A stretch of 64,000 bases of DNA, taken from positions 8,866,001 to 8,930,000 of the forward strand of contig NZ_CP109442.1 in NCBI RefSeq assembly GCF_036227205.1. Reading direction: 5' to 3'. Positions 47,518-56,030 of the stretch are shown piece after piece. The notes under the pieces are model-generated. The model did not search any database, was not told where the DNA came from, and worked only from the letters and a program-made list of their open reading frames with translations. How positions within the stretch are numbered: position 1 is the stretch's first letter; each line of letters starts with the position of its first letter. Origin of the DNA: Amycolatopsis sp. NBC_01480 (lineage in GTDB: Bacteria > Actinomycetota > Actinomycetes > Mycobacteriales > Pseudonocardiaceae). The translations under genes were made by a program, and so were the position numbers.

Positions 47518-48683
47518 GACTCGGCTCCCGGGGCCAGCGGCACGGTGACCTCGACGACCCAGTCCTCGCCCTCGGGCCCGGCGAGCAGCCGCGCGCCCAG
47601 CTGGTCGGCCCGGGCGGACATCCCGGCCAGGCCGGACCCGTCCCCGGCCGTCCTCGTGTCGGTGGACCGTCTATTTCGGACGGTCAGCCGCGCTTCAGCC
47701 GGTTCGATCCGCAGCCGCATGGCCACGGTCGCGGCCGGGGCGTGCTTGACGACGTTGGCCAGTGACTCCTGCGCGATGCGGTAGAGCCCGAGCCCCGCCG
47801 CGGCGCTGACCGCGCCCACATCACCCTCCTCGGTGTACCGCGTGTCCAGTCCGGCCGCCTGGGTGTCCGCCACCAGTTCGGCGATATCGCTGGCGTCCGG
47901 CAGCGGCTGGGTGCCGGACGATTCGCGGGCCAGCAGCCCGACCGTCCGCCGGATGTCCGCCATCGCCGCCCGGCCGACCCGCTCGGCCTCGGTGAGCGCG
48001 GCCACCGCCTCGTCGATGTCGCGGTCGGTCCGCAGGCCGTGCCGCGCGCCGGTCAGGTGCAGCAGGGTGATGCTCAGCGAATGCGCGACGACGTCGTGCA
48101 CCTCGCGCGCGATCCGCTGCCGTTCGGCCAGCATCGCCTGGTCCCGCACCGCTTCCTGTTTGCCGCGCTCGGCGTCCAGCGCCCGCACGTACCAGCGCAG
48201 GGTGAACCCGGCGCACAGCCCGAGCAGCACGGCGAGGGTGTACACGGGGAAGCCGACCAGCCCGACGGTCGCCGAAGCGACCCCGAGCACCCCGATCCCG
48301 GCGCCGGCCACCACGAACGCCAGCCAGCCCGCCGCGATCGCCGAAACCTCCGCGGTCAGCACGGCCAGCATCACCGGCGCGAAGTCCGGCACCACCGGGT
48401 ACGCGAGCAGCACCGTCACCGAGGCGAGCACCGCCAGCGACTTCGCCCAGGACGGCGCGATCCGCCCGGTCACCGCCCAGAGCATCGCCGACCCGGCGGC
48501 GAGCAGCACGGCCGCCGTCATCGCCAGCGGCGGCCGGCCGTCGCGCTCGGCGATCGCGACCACCAGGGGCAGCCCGGTGAACGCGCTGATGCCCAGCGGC
48601 GCCCACCAGGGCAGCGTGATCCCCGACCGGCTCAGGCCGTCGCCCAGCCGGGCCCGGAACGCCTCCGCCGCTTTCCCCCACAT
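47514..48683 (-). CDS. NarL-type sensor histidine kinase
   Basis: 389 aa membrane kinase. About five or six hydrophobic segments fill residues 25-165 with short loops, so the signal is probably sensed in or at the membrane. The HisKA_3 dimerisation box ERQRIAREVHDVVAHSLSITLLHL carries the phosphorylated His. The ATPase has LGLYRIAQESLANVVKHAPA (N box) and GDGSGLAGMSARA (G box). It overlaps the hybrid regulator by 4 bases and should phosphorylate it at D55. Confidence 0.94.
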   Translation of the reverse strand: MWGKAAEAFRARLGDGLSRSGITLPWWAPLGISAFTGLPLVVAIAERDGRPPLAMTAAVLLAAGSAMLWAVTGRIAPSWAKSLAVLASVTVLLAYPVVPDFAPVMLAVLTAEVSAIAAGWLAFVVAGAGIGVLGVASATVGLVGFPVYTLAVLLGLCAGFTLRWYVRALDAERGKQEAVRDQAMLAERQRIAREVHDVVAHSLSITLLHLTGARHGLRTDRDIDEAVAALTEAERVGRAAMADIRRTVGLLARESSGTQPLPDASDIAELVADTQAAGLDTRYTEEGDVGAVSAAAGLGLYRIAQESLANVVKHAPAATVAMRLRIEPAEARLTVRNRRSTDTRTAGDGSGLAGMSARADQLGARLLAGPEGEDWVVEVTVPLAPGAES

Positions 48684-48715
48684 CCGGATCAGCTTAGTGC
48701 CGTGTGCCGGAAGGG

Positions 48716-48761
48716 CTCGTGAGTGGCTATGACGGTTCTAACCGTCATGAACACTCACGAG
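48716..48761. repeat. 46-bp palindrome, copy 3
   Basis: Same family as at 18109, with a few arm mismatches. GC pairing continues outward to about 48711-48766. It contains the stop codon of the XRE-cupin gene (48755-48757), so the element supplies the end of that reading frame. It lies upstream of the sensor kinase start. Confidence 0.87.
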
Positions 48762-49342
48762 CCCTTCTCGGTGCTGGCCCGCAGGTGCGCGCGCATGCCC
48801 TGGAGCCCGAACAGGATCAGCAGCTCGACCGCGCCGCCGTCGGCGCTGCCCAGCCAGTGCGGCACGCTGGTGTCGAACTCGGCGGCCTCGCCCGGCGGCA
48901 GGGTCAGGTCGCGCTCGCCGAGCACCAGCCGGAGCTGTCCGTTGAGGACGTACAGCCATTCGAAGCCTTCGTGCGTCTGCAAAACCGGTTCGAGCGGCGC
49001 CGGCCGGGCGGGGATGATCATCTTGAACGACTGCATCCCGCCCGGCCGCCGGGACAGCGGCACGAGGACCATGCCGAACCGCCGGATCGGCTTCAGGTGG
49101 ATCCTCGGGTCGCCGGTGCGCGGGGCGCCGACGAGGTCGTCCAGCGGCACGTCGTAGGTACTGGCCAGCGGCAGCAGCAGCTCCAGGGTCGCCCGGCGCT
49201 GCCCGCTCTCCAGCCGGGACAGGGTGCTCTCCGAGACCCCGGTCGTCGCGGCGAGGTCGGCCAGGGTGATGCCGCGCTGGCGGCGCAGCGCTCGCAACCG
49301 GGGGCCGACCGCGCCGAGCACCTCGTCCATTCGATGGTCCAC
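48755..49342 (-). CDS. XRE-family regulator with cupin domain
   Basis: 195 aa. The helix-turn-helix RLRALRRQRGITLADLAATTGVSESTLSRLESGQRRATLELLLPLA occupies residues about 16-62. A C-terminal cupin barrel (about 95-185) has QTHEGFEWLYVLNGQLRLVLGERDLTLPPGEAAEFDTSVPHW. Such proteins sense a small ligand in the cupin. Start GTG 49342 or ATG 49330; neither has a clear ribosome-binding site. Divergent from the DinB-family gene, which it may control. Its last codons and stop fall inside a 46-bp palindrome. Confidence 0.9.
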   Translation of the reverse strand: MDHRMDEVLGAVGPRLRALRRQRGITLADLAATTGVSESTLSRLESGQRRATLELLLPLASTYDVPLDDLVGAPRTGDPRIHLKPIRRFGMVLVPLSRRPGGMQSFKMIIPARPAPLEPVLQTHEGFEWLYVLNGQLRLVLGERDLTLPPGEAAEFDTSVPHWLGSADGGAVELLILFGLQGMRAHLRASTEKGS

Positions 49343-49408
49343 GCGCCCAGCTTGCCAGAACCGCAAGTTCCCATGCCAGAACCGGGCGGGCCGGGCAACA
49401 CTGACCGC

Positions 49409-49888
49409 ATGCCGAAACCCACCCGCCGCCTCGACACTCCGCCGCCCCGCACCGGGAACAGCGAAGCGGAAACCCTGCGCGGCTTCCTCGACTATCTGCG
49501 GACCTCGATGGCCGCGAAGGTCGACGGCGCGCCCGAACCGCAGGTCCGCACCGCCGGGGTGCCCTCGGGCACGAACCTGCTGGGCCTGCTCAACCACCTC
49601 ACGTTCGTCGAGCGCGCGACCTTCCTCGGCGAGAAGGTGACCAGCTGGCCCGCGACGTTCCGGGCCGCGCCCGCCGACACCGTCGCCGACGTCCTCACCC
49701 GCTACCGCGAAACGGTCTCGCGCGCGAACGACGTCCTCGACGGGTGCACCGACCTCGGCGCCCCGCTCCCCCGGCCGGGCGCACCCAGCGTCCGCTGGGC
49801 CCTCACCCACCTGATCGAGGAGACCGGCCGGCACGCGGGTCACGCGGACATCCTCCGCGAGCTGATCGACGGCGCCACCGGGCGGTGA
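49409..49888 (+). CDS. DinB-like (DUF664) protein
   Basis: 159 aa four-helix-bundle protein of the DinB/mycothiol-dependent group. Metal-binding His candidates sit in GLLNHLTFVERATF, and a C-terminal HLIEETGRHAGHADILRELIDG motif is typical of the family. Actinobacterial members include thiol-dependent transferases and isomerases; the reaction here is unknown. Divergent from the XRE-cupin regulator 66 bp away. Confidence 0.85.
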   Translation: MPKPTRRLDTPPPRTGNSEAETLRGFLDYLRTSMAAKVDGAPEPQVRTAGVPSGTNLLGLLNHLTFVERATFLGEKVTSWPATFRAAPADTVADVLTRYRETVSRANDVLDGCTDLGAPLPRPGAPSVRWALTHLIEETGRHAGHADILRELIDGATGR

Positions 49889-49911
49889 AACCCTTACCGG
49901 AAAAGGACTTC

Positions 49912-50667
49912 ATGATTGCCGCACCCCGACGGTCCGCGCTGGCGGCCGTCCTGCTCGCCTTCCTCCTGACGATCGGCACCGCCTGCGCCGCGCCCGCGCC
50001 GCCGCCACTCAGAACGACCCGACGTCCACCAGCACCTTCCGGCACGAGTTCGCCGACGGCGGTGGCGTCCGGATGCACTACGTGACCGGCGGCCACGGCT
50101 CGCCCGTGGTGCTGCTGCACGGCTGGCCGCAGACCTGGTTCGGCTGGTGGCCGGTCATGCCCGCTCGCGCAGCAGCACACCGTCTACGCCGTGGACCTGC
50201 CCGGCCTCGGCGACAGCACCGGCTCCCCGACCGGCTCGGGGTGCGGGATGCCGCCGTCATCGGGCACGATCTCGGTGCCGCGGTGGCTTTCCACGTTGAG
50301 CTGGCACATCGCTTTCCACTCGCAGCCGCGTGTTCCGGAGGCGGTGGTCGGCGACCACGTCCGTGAGTACCTGGCGCTGTTCTACCCCCAGGTTTCCTTT
50401 GGTGGCACGGCCTTCGGTGGCACCTCGGACCGATCTCCGTTCACCAGCGGCGAAATCGACGAGTACGCCCGGACTTACAGCCGGCCCGAGGTCTTGTCCG
50501 GCGGCTTCGACCTCTACCGCTCGCTCGACCAGGACGTGCGCGACACCGTCTCCGCGCGTTTCGCCGACATCGTGCGCGCGGTGGACGTGCCGCACGCGGG
50601 TCATTGGCTGGTTGAGGAAAACCCGCGGTTCGTCACGGCGGAGCTGCTGCGTTTCCTGGCCGGGTGA
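49912..50667 (+). pseudogene. Alpha/beta hydrolase, multiply frameshifted, with deletion
   Basis: Pieces of a secreted epoxide-hydrolase-like enzyme lie in successive frames: an export signal (AVLLAFLLTIGTACA), then VRMHYVTGGHGSPVVLLHGWPQTWFGWWPV, then QQHTVYAVDLPGLGDS, then DAAVIGHDLGAAVAFHVELAHRFPLA (nucleophile-elbow region), then VGDHVREYLALFYPQ to HAGHWLVEENPRFVTAELLRFLAG. Frame changes occur near 50005, 50163, 50225 and 50330, and the middle is shorter than in intact homologues. No functional product is expected. A ribosome-binding site (AAAAGGA) still precedes the ATG at 49912. Confidence 0.85.
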
Positions 50668-50753
50668 GGCGCGGGCCGGGGTTGCGTCTGGGGCAAAGTA
50701 TCAGTGCCGACTACGCATTGGACATCAAGTCCAGGCGGCCCGAGACTGGATTC

Positions 50754-51743
50754 ATGACCAGCACCGAAGAAAACCCCACGGCCCGGATCGTCCGGCCGAT
50801 CGCTTACGGCAGCCCGGAAAACCTCGCTGTCTTCGACACCCCGGTGCCGGAACCATTGCCCGGCGGCGTGGTCGTCGAGGTCCGCGCGGCCGGGGTCAAC
50901 CCCATCGACTGGAAGCTCTACAGCGGCGCCTTCCACGCCGTCGCCGACAAGAACAAGGACTCCGCCGGGGTCGCTGAAAACACACTGCCCGCGCTCGGCC
51001 TGGAATGCGCGGGCGTGATCACCGCCGTCGGCGCGGAGGTGACCGGCGCGAAGGTCGGCGACGAGGTGCTCGTCTACCCGGTCACGGCCGCGTACGCCGA
51101 CTACGTCACCGCGCCCGTCACGTCCCTGATCCCCAAGCCCGCCACGCTGGGCTGGGCCGAGGCCGGGGGCTTGCTGCTCGCCGGCACCACTGCCGTCCAC
51201 GTGCTGCACGCGGCCGGCGTCGACGAGGGTGACACCGTGCTGGTGCACGGCGGATCCGGCGGAGTGGGCCTGATGGCCGTGCAACTGGCGGCCGCCCGGG
51301 GCGCGACCGTGATCGCCACGGCCGCGGAACGCAACCACGACCTGTTGCGCGACCTCGGCGCCATCCCGGTCGCCTACGGTCCCGGGCTGCTCGACCGCGT
51401 CCGCGCCGTCGCGCCGGGTGGGATCACCGCCGCCGTCGACCTCGTCGGCACCGCCGAAGCACTCGACACCTCCCTGGAACTCGTCGCCGACCGTCAGCGC
51501 ATCGCCTCCATCACCGGCACCGAACGGCGCGCGGCCGCCGGCATCAAGGTGCTCGGCAACGGTCCCGGCCAGGACACCGGCACCGAGATCCGCAATGCCG
51601 CCCGCGCGGACCTGGCCGAGCGCGCGGGCGCGGGCGAGCTGCGGGTGGTCGTCAGCATCGTCTACCCACTGACCGAGGCTGCGAAGGCGCACGAGGCCGG
51701 GATCGCCGGGCACACGCCGGGCAAGCTGGTGCTGGTCCCCTGA
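50754..51743 (+). CDS. NADP-dependent quinone-oxidoreductase-like enzyme (MDR family)
   Basis: 329 aa zinc-free medium-chain dehydrogenase/reductase. The GroES-like N-terminal half includes VVEVRAAGVNPIDWKLYSGAF and LGLECAGVITAVGAEVTGAKVGDEVLVYP. The Rossmann half has TVLVHGGSGGVGLMAVQLAAARGATVIATA. The C-terminal EAAKAHEAGIAGHTPGKLVLV closes it, and no structural-zinc cysteine cluster is seen. It probably reduces quinones or enones with NADPH. Its stop codon is followed directly by a 46-bp palindrome. Confidence 0.93.
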   Translation: MTSTEENPTARIVRPIAYGSPENLAVFDTPVPEPLPGGVVVEVRAAGVNPIDWKLYSGAFHAVADKNKDSAGVAENTLPALGLECAGVITAVGAEVTGAKVGDEVLVYPVTAAYADYVTAPVTSLIPKPATLGWAEAGGLLLAGTTAVHVLHAAGVDEGDTVLVHGGSGGVGLMAVQLAAARGATVIATAAERNHDLLRDLGAIPVAYGPGLLDRVRAVAPGGITAAVDLVGTAEALDTSLELVADRQRIASITGTERRAAAGIKVLGNGPGQDTGTEIRNAARADLAERAGAGELRVVVSIVYPLTEAAKAHEAGIAGHTPGKLVLVP

Positions 51744-51789
51744 CTCGTGAGTGTTCATGCCGGTTCTAACCGTCATGAACACTCACGAG
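51744..51789. repeat. 46-bp palindrome, copy 4
   Basis: Same family as at 18109 with one arm mismatch. It begins on the base after the oxidoreductase stop codon and lies between that gene and a convergent small gene, matching the terminator-like position of copy 2. Confidence 0.88.
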
Positions 51790-51808
51790 CCCTGACTGTC
51801 CACAGTGG

Positions 51809-51988
51809 TCAGGCGCCGCACGTCGCCTGCTTCACCGCGAACACGTTACGGCTCCCCCCGTTCGCGCTCAGGGTGAACTGGCCGGCCGGCAGGGTCGTCG
51901 GGCCGGCCGCGGCGAAGGCCGGCGCGGCGACCAGCGCCCCGGCCGTGACCAGCGCCAAAACGAGCAGGGAAAAACGGCGTACTGACAT
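51809..51988 (-). CDS. Tiny exported protein, 59 aa, hypothetical
   Basis: A classical signal peptide (RRFSLLVLALVTAGALVAAPAFA) leaves a mature peptide of about 33 residues rich in Thr, Gly and Ala, with one Cys three residues from the end (QATCGA). ATG with GGGGGA upstream. No family recognised. It is monocistronic and converges on the quinone oxidoreductase. The lone near-terminal Cys could allow dimers or covalent attachment. Confidence 0.6.
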   Translation of the reverse strand: MSVRRFSLLVLALVTAGALVAAPAFAAAGPTTLPAGQFTLSANGGSRNVFAVKQATCGA

Positions 51989-52102
51989 GAATCCCCCAGG
52001 AGCCGAGTCAACCCCGCCACGCCAGGGCTCCCCTGAGCGGCCGCGCAATAGCCCGTCCGGGAGGCCGGGTTCGCGGCTGCTGAGTGCGTCGGGCCCGGCG
52101 GG

Positions 52103-52927
52103 TTACGGCGCGGGCTCGGCGAGCGTCAGCACGGCGCGCGCCTGCTCGACCATCGCGACGTCCAGGAACGTCCCGTCGGCCAGCGCGATCGCGCCGACGC
52201 CCGCCGCCGTGGCCCCGGCCACGCGGGCCAGGACTTCCTTGGCGCGCAAGACTTCCCGCGGCGTCGGCAGGAACGCTTCCCGAATCGTCGCCAGCTGCGC
52301 GGGGTGGATCGCCGTACGGCCGCGGAACCCGAGCGCGCGCCCGGCCCGGCACGATGCTGCCAGTCCTTCGAGGTCACGGACGTTCGGGTACACCGACATC
52401 GCGGGCGGCGGCAGGCGCGCGGCCCGCGCCGCGACGATCACCCGGCTGCGCGGCCAGGACAGCGCGGCCTCGTCGTCGACCTGCAGGTCCGAGCGCAGGT
52501 CCGCCTCCCCGAGCGAGATCGAGGCGATCGCGGGTGACGCCGTCGCGATCTGCAACGCCCGCTCGACGCCCAGCGCGGACTCGATCAGCGCGTGCAGCGC
52601 CCGGCCCGGCAGCGCCGCCGCGAGGGCCAGGATCTCCTCCGGTGACTCGACTTTCGGGATCCGCGCGCCCACCGCGAGCGGAAGGCCGGCGAGCGCCGCG
52701 AGGTCTGCTTCGTGCCACGGCGTGCTCGGGTGGTTCACGCGCACCTGCACCGAGCGTGTGCCGGACGCGAGCAGCCGCACCGCGTTCGCCCGCGCCTCCT
52801 CCTTGTGCGCGGGCGCGACCGCGTCCTCCAGGTCGACGAGCACCACGTCCGCAGTGGACTCCAGCGCCTTGCGCACCCGCTCCGGCCGGTCGGCGGGCGT
52901 GTAGAGGAAGGTCAGCGGCGGGGTCAT
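52103..52927 (-). CDS. CitE-like (HpcH/HpaI) acyl-CoA lyase
   Basis: 274 aa (alpha/beta)8 enzyme of the citrate lyase beta/malyl-CoA lyase group, which splits beta-hydroxy-dicarboxyl-CoA esters to acetyl-CoA plus a keto acid. It shows LYTPADRPERVRKA, VVLVDLEDAVAPAHKEEAR (Mg-binding Glu/Asp region), RIPKVESPEEIL, HALIESALGV and ISLGEADLRSDL. ATGA overlap with the class III CoA-transferase gene. Last gene of the LacI-ABC operon. With the CoA-transferase it can form a two-step route: activate a hydroxy acid as its CoA ester, then cleave it. The true substrate is not visible. Confidence 0.9.
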   Translation of the reverse strand: MTPPLTFLYTPADRPERVRKALESTADVVLVDLEDAVAPAHKEEARANAVRLLASGTRSVQVRVNHPSTPWHEADLAALAGLPLAVGARIPKVESPEEILALAAALPGRALHALIESALGVERALQIATASPAIASISLGEADLRSDLQVDDEAALSWPRSRVIVAARAARLPPPAMSVYPNVRDLEGLAASCRAGRALGFRGRTAIHPAQLATIREAFLPTPREVLRAKEVLARVAGATAAGVGAIALADGTFLDVAMVEQARAVLTLAEPAP

Positions 52928-54132
52928 ACCGCTCCCCCGTCACGGAGTTCGGCGACGCGCGCGGCCGAGAACCCGAGTTCGCGCAGCACGGCGTCGGTGT
53001 CCGCGCCGTGCGGGCGCCCGGTGAACCGGATGACGCCGTCGTTGCCGGACAGCCGGAACAGCGGGCCCTGCATCAGCATCGGCCCGAGTTCGGGGTCCTC
53101 GACCTCGTGGATCGTGCCCAGCGCGCGGAACTGCGGGTCCTCGACGATGTCGGCGGCGGTGTAGATCGGGGCGACCGCGGCCTGGGCCTCCTCGAACGCC
53201 GCGACGACCTCGTCCCGCGTGCGTTTCGCGATCCAGCCGCCGACGGCCTCGTCCAGTTCGTCGGCGTGCTTCGCCCGGTCGGCCCCGCGCGCGAACCACG
53301 GCTCGTCCACCAGGTCGGGCCGGCCGACCAGGCGGACCACCCGCTCGGCCACCGACTGGGCCGAGGTCGAGACCGCGACCCACTGCCCGTCGACAGTCCG
53401 GTAAGTGTTGCGCGGAGCGTTGTTGATGGAGCGGTTTCCGGTGCGCGGCTGGACGCTGCGCAGCTGGTCCCAGCGGGTGATCTGCGGCCCGAGCATGGCC
53501 AGGATCGGCTCGATGATCGCGGTGTCGACCACCTGCCCCAGCCCGGTGGTGCCGCGCGCCGCGAGCGCCACCATCACCGCGTACGCCGTGGCCAGCGACG
53601 CGACCCCGTCCGCGAGCCCGAACGGCGGCAGCGTCGGCGGGCCGTCCGGCTCACCGGTCGTCGCCGCGAACCCGCTCATCGCCTCGGCGAGCGTGCCGAA
53701 CCCGGGCCGCGAGCGGTACGGGCCGAACTGCCCGAACCCGGTGACGCGCGCCAGCACGAGCCGCGGGTTCCGGACCGACAGCTCGTCGTAGGACAGTCCC
53801 CAGCGTTCCAGCGTGCCGGGCCGGAAGTTCTCGATCACCACGTCCGCGGTGGCGGCCAGCGCGAGGAACACCTCACGGCCACCGTCACTGCCGAGGTCGA
53901 TGGTCACCGTGCGCTTGTTGCGGCCGAGCGTCTTCCACCACAGGTTCACGCCGTCCTTGGCGGCGCCGTGGCCGCGCGAGGGATCGGGCCGGTCCGGGTG
54001 CTCGACCTTGATCACGTCCGCGCCCATGTCGCCCAGGTGCATCGCGGCCATCGGGCCGGCGAACAGGGTGCACGCGTCGACCACGCGGAGCCCGGCCAGC
54101 GCGCCGGCTTCCGGATCACGGGAGACGGTCAC
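52924..54132 (-). CDS. Class III (CaiB/BaiF) CoA-transferase
   Basis: 402 aa. Family signatures are LAGLRVVDACTLFAGPMAAMHLGDMGADVIKVEHPDRPDPSRG near the start, LGRNKRTVTIDLGSDGGREVFLALAATADVVIENFRPGTLERWGL, and FGTLAEAMSGFAATTGEPDGPPTLPP. Where formyl-CoA transferase has its catalytic Asp, I read VDTAIIEP, suggesting Glu; an alignment should confirm this. The GTG start at 54132 overlaps the previous stop (GTGA). It likely activates an organic acid for the CitE-like lyase. Confidence 0.92.
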   Translation of the reverse strand: MTVSRDPEAGALAGLRVVDACTLFAGPMAAMHLGDMGADVIKVEHPDRPDPSRGHGAAKDGVNLWWKTLGRNKRTVTIDLGSDGGREVFLALAATADVVIENFRPGTLERWGLSYDELSVRNPRLVLARVTGFGQFGPYRSRPGFGTLAEAMSGFAATTGEPDGPPTLPPFGLADGVASLATAYAVMVALAARGTTGLGQVVDTAIIEPILAMLGPQITRWDQLRSVQPRTGNRSINNAPRNTYRTVDGQWVAVSTSAQSVAERVVRLVGRPDLVDEPWFARGADRAKHADELDEAVGGWIAKRTRDEVVAAFEEAQAAVAPIYTAADIVEDPQFRALGTIHEVEDPELGPMLMQGPLFRLSGNDGVIRFTGRPHGADTDAVLRELGFSAARVAELRDGGAV

Positions 54133-56030
54133 GACGTCACCTCCGGAAGGTCCCAGGCGCAACGGAAGCCGACCGTCGCGCTGCGCGCCAGGCCGAGCCC
54201 GGGCAGCAGCAGCTTCACGCTGTAGTCCGGCGCGTGGCGGCCGCCCTCGACGTACCACTCGGAGCCCTCGGCCCGGAAATCGCTCCCGCCTTTGAGCATC
54301 ACGAACCGCGTACGGCCGTCGGAGTGCTCGCTCTCGGTCCAGTTCCACACCGCGGGCTCGCCGCGGCGCAGGCCGCCGGACTGCCCCGCCAGCTGCCACT
54401 CGTCCTCGGTGGGCAGACGCCCGCCGCGCCATGCGCAGTACGCGCGCGCGTCGTCGAGGTCCACATAGGTCACTGGCGCGTCCGCGTCTCCCCTAGCGGA
54501 CGGGGCCCGATGGCCGGTGGCCGCGACGAATTCGGCGAACTGCGCGTTCGTCACCTCAGTCACCGCGACCGCGACGGGCGTGGCCAGCTCACCTTCACGC
54601 TGGAGCGTCCGCGGGTCGTGCAGCCGGGGCGGCAACGGCTTCCACTCGTCGACGTACGGCGCGCCCTGGTACATCCCGGTCTCGCGGGCGCGGTACCGGA
54701 CGGTCAGCACGTACGGCCCGGCCGGAACGACCACGGCGTCCACCTCAGGCTCGCCGTATGTCCTTTGTGGAGCAACGCGAGTGGCCAGCCGGTGCGGGAA
54801 GCGGGCGTCGGGATCGTGCCGCATTCCGGCCAGCGCCTCACGGAGTTCCGGCAGCCACGCGGGTTCGTCCGTGAACTCGAGGGCCGCGCCGATCCCGCGG
54901 GCCGGCACCCCGCCCAGGAGGTCGATGCCCGGCAAGGGGCCTTGGTAGCCGGTCTCGCCGCGGTTGACGAGTGTCCACAGTGTCACGCCGTCCAGCTCCC
55001 AGCTCGACGCGTAGATCCCGGCCGCTTCGAAGGGCAGCTCGGCGAGCGGGGTCCACGAGCCGTGCAGCAGCAGCTCGCTCGCCGCGCGCTGGACCGTGAC
55101 CATCCGCCGCACGGTCGCTGAGTCGCGGGGCGACCAGCCGACCCAGACTCCGAAGACGACCTCCCAGACCATCACCCCGACACCGTTGAGCCACGCGGAT
55201 TGCAGTTCCTCCGAGTGATCACGGTGCCAGCGCCGGACGTGGTGCTGCATGTGCCGCCGCTCGTACCAGTGCGAGCGCAGCACGCCGGGCACGGGCGAGT
55301 CGGCGAAGAACTGGGCCCACGACGCGGCGTGGTCCTCGATCCGCTCGACCGCGAGCTTGGACTCGCCCTCCAGCACCAGCCCGGGCCGGGCCGCCTCCAG
55401 CCGCGCGACGAACTCCGGCTCGGCCTTTTTGAGGGTGTCGAGGAAAACTCCGTCCACGCCGAGGTCCGCGACCAGCGCGGCCAGCTCGGTGCGGTCGTCA
55501 CCGGCCCGGCGAGTGCCGACGTCCCACGGGTTGTAGTCGACGAACACGTGCAGGCCCGCTTCGTGCAGCGCGGTGATCAGGGCCGCCAGCCCGGGCACGT
55601 CGCGGTAGAAGTCCCACTGGTTGCGCTCGTCGAGGCCGATCACCGGGTACGCGTGCCAGAGCACCACCGCATCCAGGCCGCCGAACCGATCCCGCGCGTC
55701 AGCCAGGAACCGCTCCGGCGTGAACTCCGCTTTTTCGAAGGAGTACAGGAGTTCGTCCCACAGCCACACCTGCGCGACGGCGTAGCAGGTGGCCGCCCAC
55801 GCCCCGGCCGGACGCTCGTACGCCGCGCCCGTGTAGCCGTGACGCCGCCGCGCTTCTTCGCGCCACACCCGCAGGTTCTCGCGCCACGCGGGCCAGTCGG
55901 CCGGCTCGGCGGGCGCGGCGAAGATCTTGGCCTCGTCCAGCGCGGCCAGTGCTTCCTCGGTAAGCACGGCGGGCACCTGCGAAGGCCGGTCGATCGGACG
56001 CGGGACCAGCGGATCGAACGGGACGGTCAT
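54129..56030 (-). CDS. TIM-barrel glycosidase-like protein fused to an FGE-like domain
   Basis: 633 aa. Residues about 100-430 read as a glycoside-hydrolase-like barrel: GLDAVVLWHAYPVIGLDERNQWDFYRDV, LHEAGLHVFVDYNPWD, LGVDGVFLDTL and LVLEGESK suggest acidic active-site residues at strand ends. Residues about 480-628 are an FGE-sulfatase/EgtB-fold domain: VTNAQFAEFVAATGH, YCAWRGGRLPTEDEW, VMLKGGSDF, ATVGFRCAWD. The catalytic cysteines of true formylglycine enzyme are not seen, so the domain may bind ligand instead. No signal peptide. It is coupled by 4-base overlaps to ribokinase and the CoA-transferase, so it probably acts in the cytoplasm on the imported compound. Confidence 0.8.
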   Translation of the reverse strand: MTVPFDPLVPRPIDRPSQVPAVLTEEALAALDEAKIFAAPAEPADWPAWRENLRVWREEARRRHGYTGAAYERPAGAWAATCYAVAQVWLWDELLYSFEKAEFTPERFLADARDRFGGLDAVVLWHAYPVIGLDERNQWDFYRDVPGLAALITALHEAGLHVFVDYNPWDVGTRRAGDDRTELAALVADLGVDGVFLDTLKKAEPEFVARLEAARPGLVLEGESKLAVERIEDHAASWAQFFADSPVPGVLRSHWYERRHMQHHVRRWHRDHSEELQSAWLNGVGVMVWEVVFGVWVGWSPRDSATVRRMVTVQRAASELLLHGSWTPLAELPFEAAGIYASSWELDGVTLWTLVNRGETGYQGPLPGIDLLGGVPARGIGAALEFTDEPAWLPELREALAGMRHDPDARFPHRLATRVAPQRTYGEPEVDAVVVPAGPYVLTVRYRARETGMYQGAPYVDEWKPLPPRLHDPRTLQREGELATPVAVAVTEVTNAQFAEFVAATGHRAPSARGDADAPVTYVDLDDARAYCAWRGGRLPTEDEWQLAGQSGGLRRGEPAVWNWTESEHSDGRTRFVMLKGGSDFRAEGSEWYVEGGRHAPDYSVKLLLPGLGLARSATVGFRCAWDLPEVTS

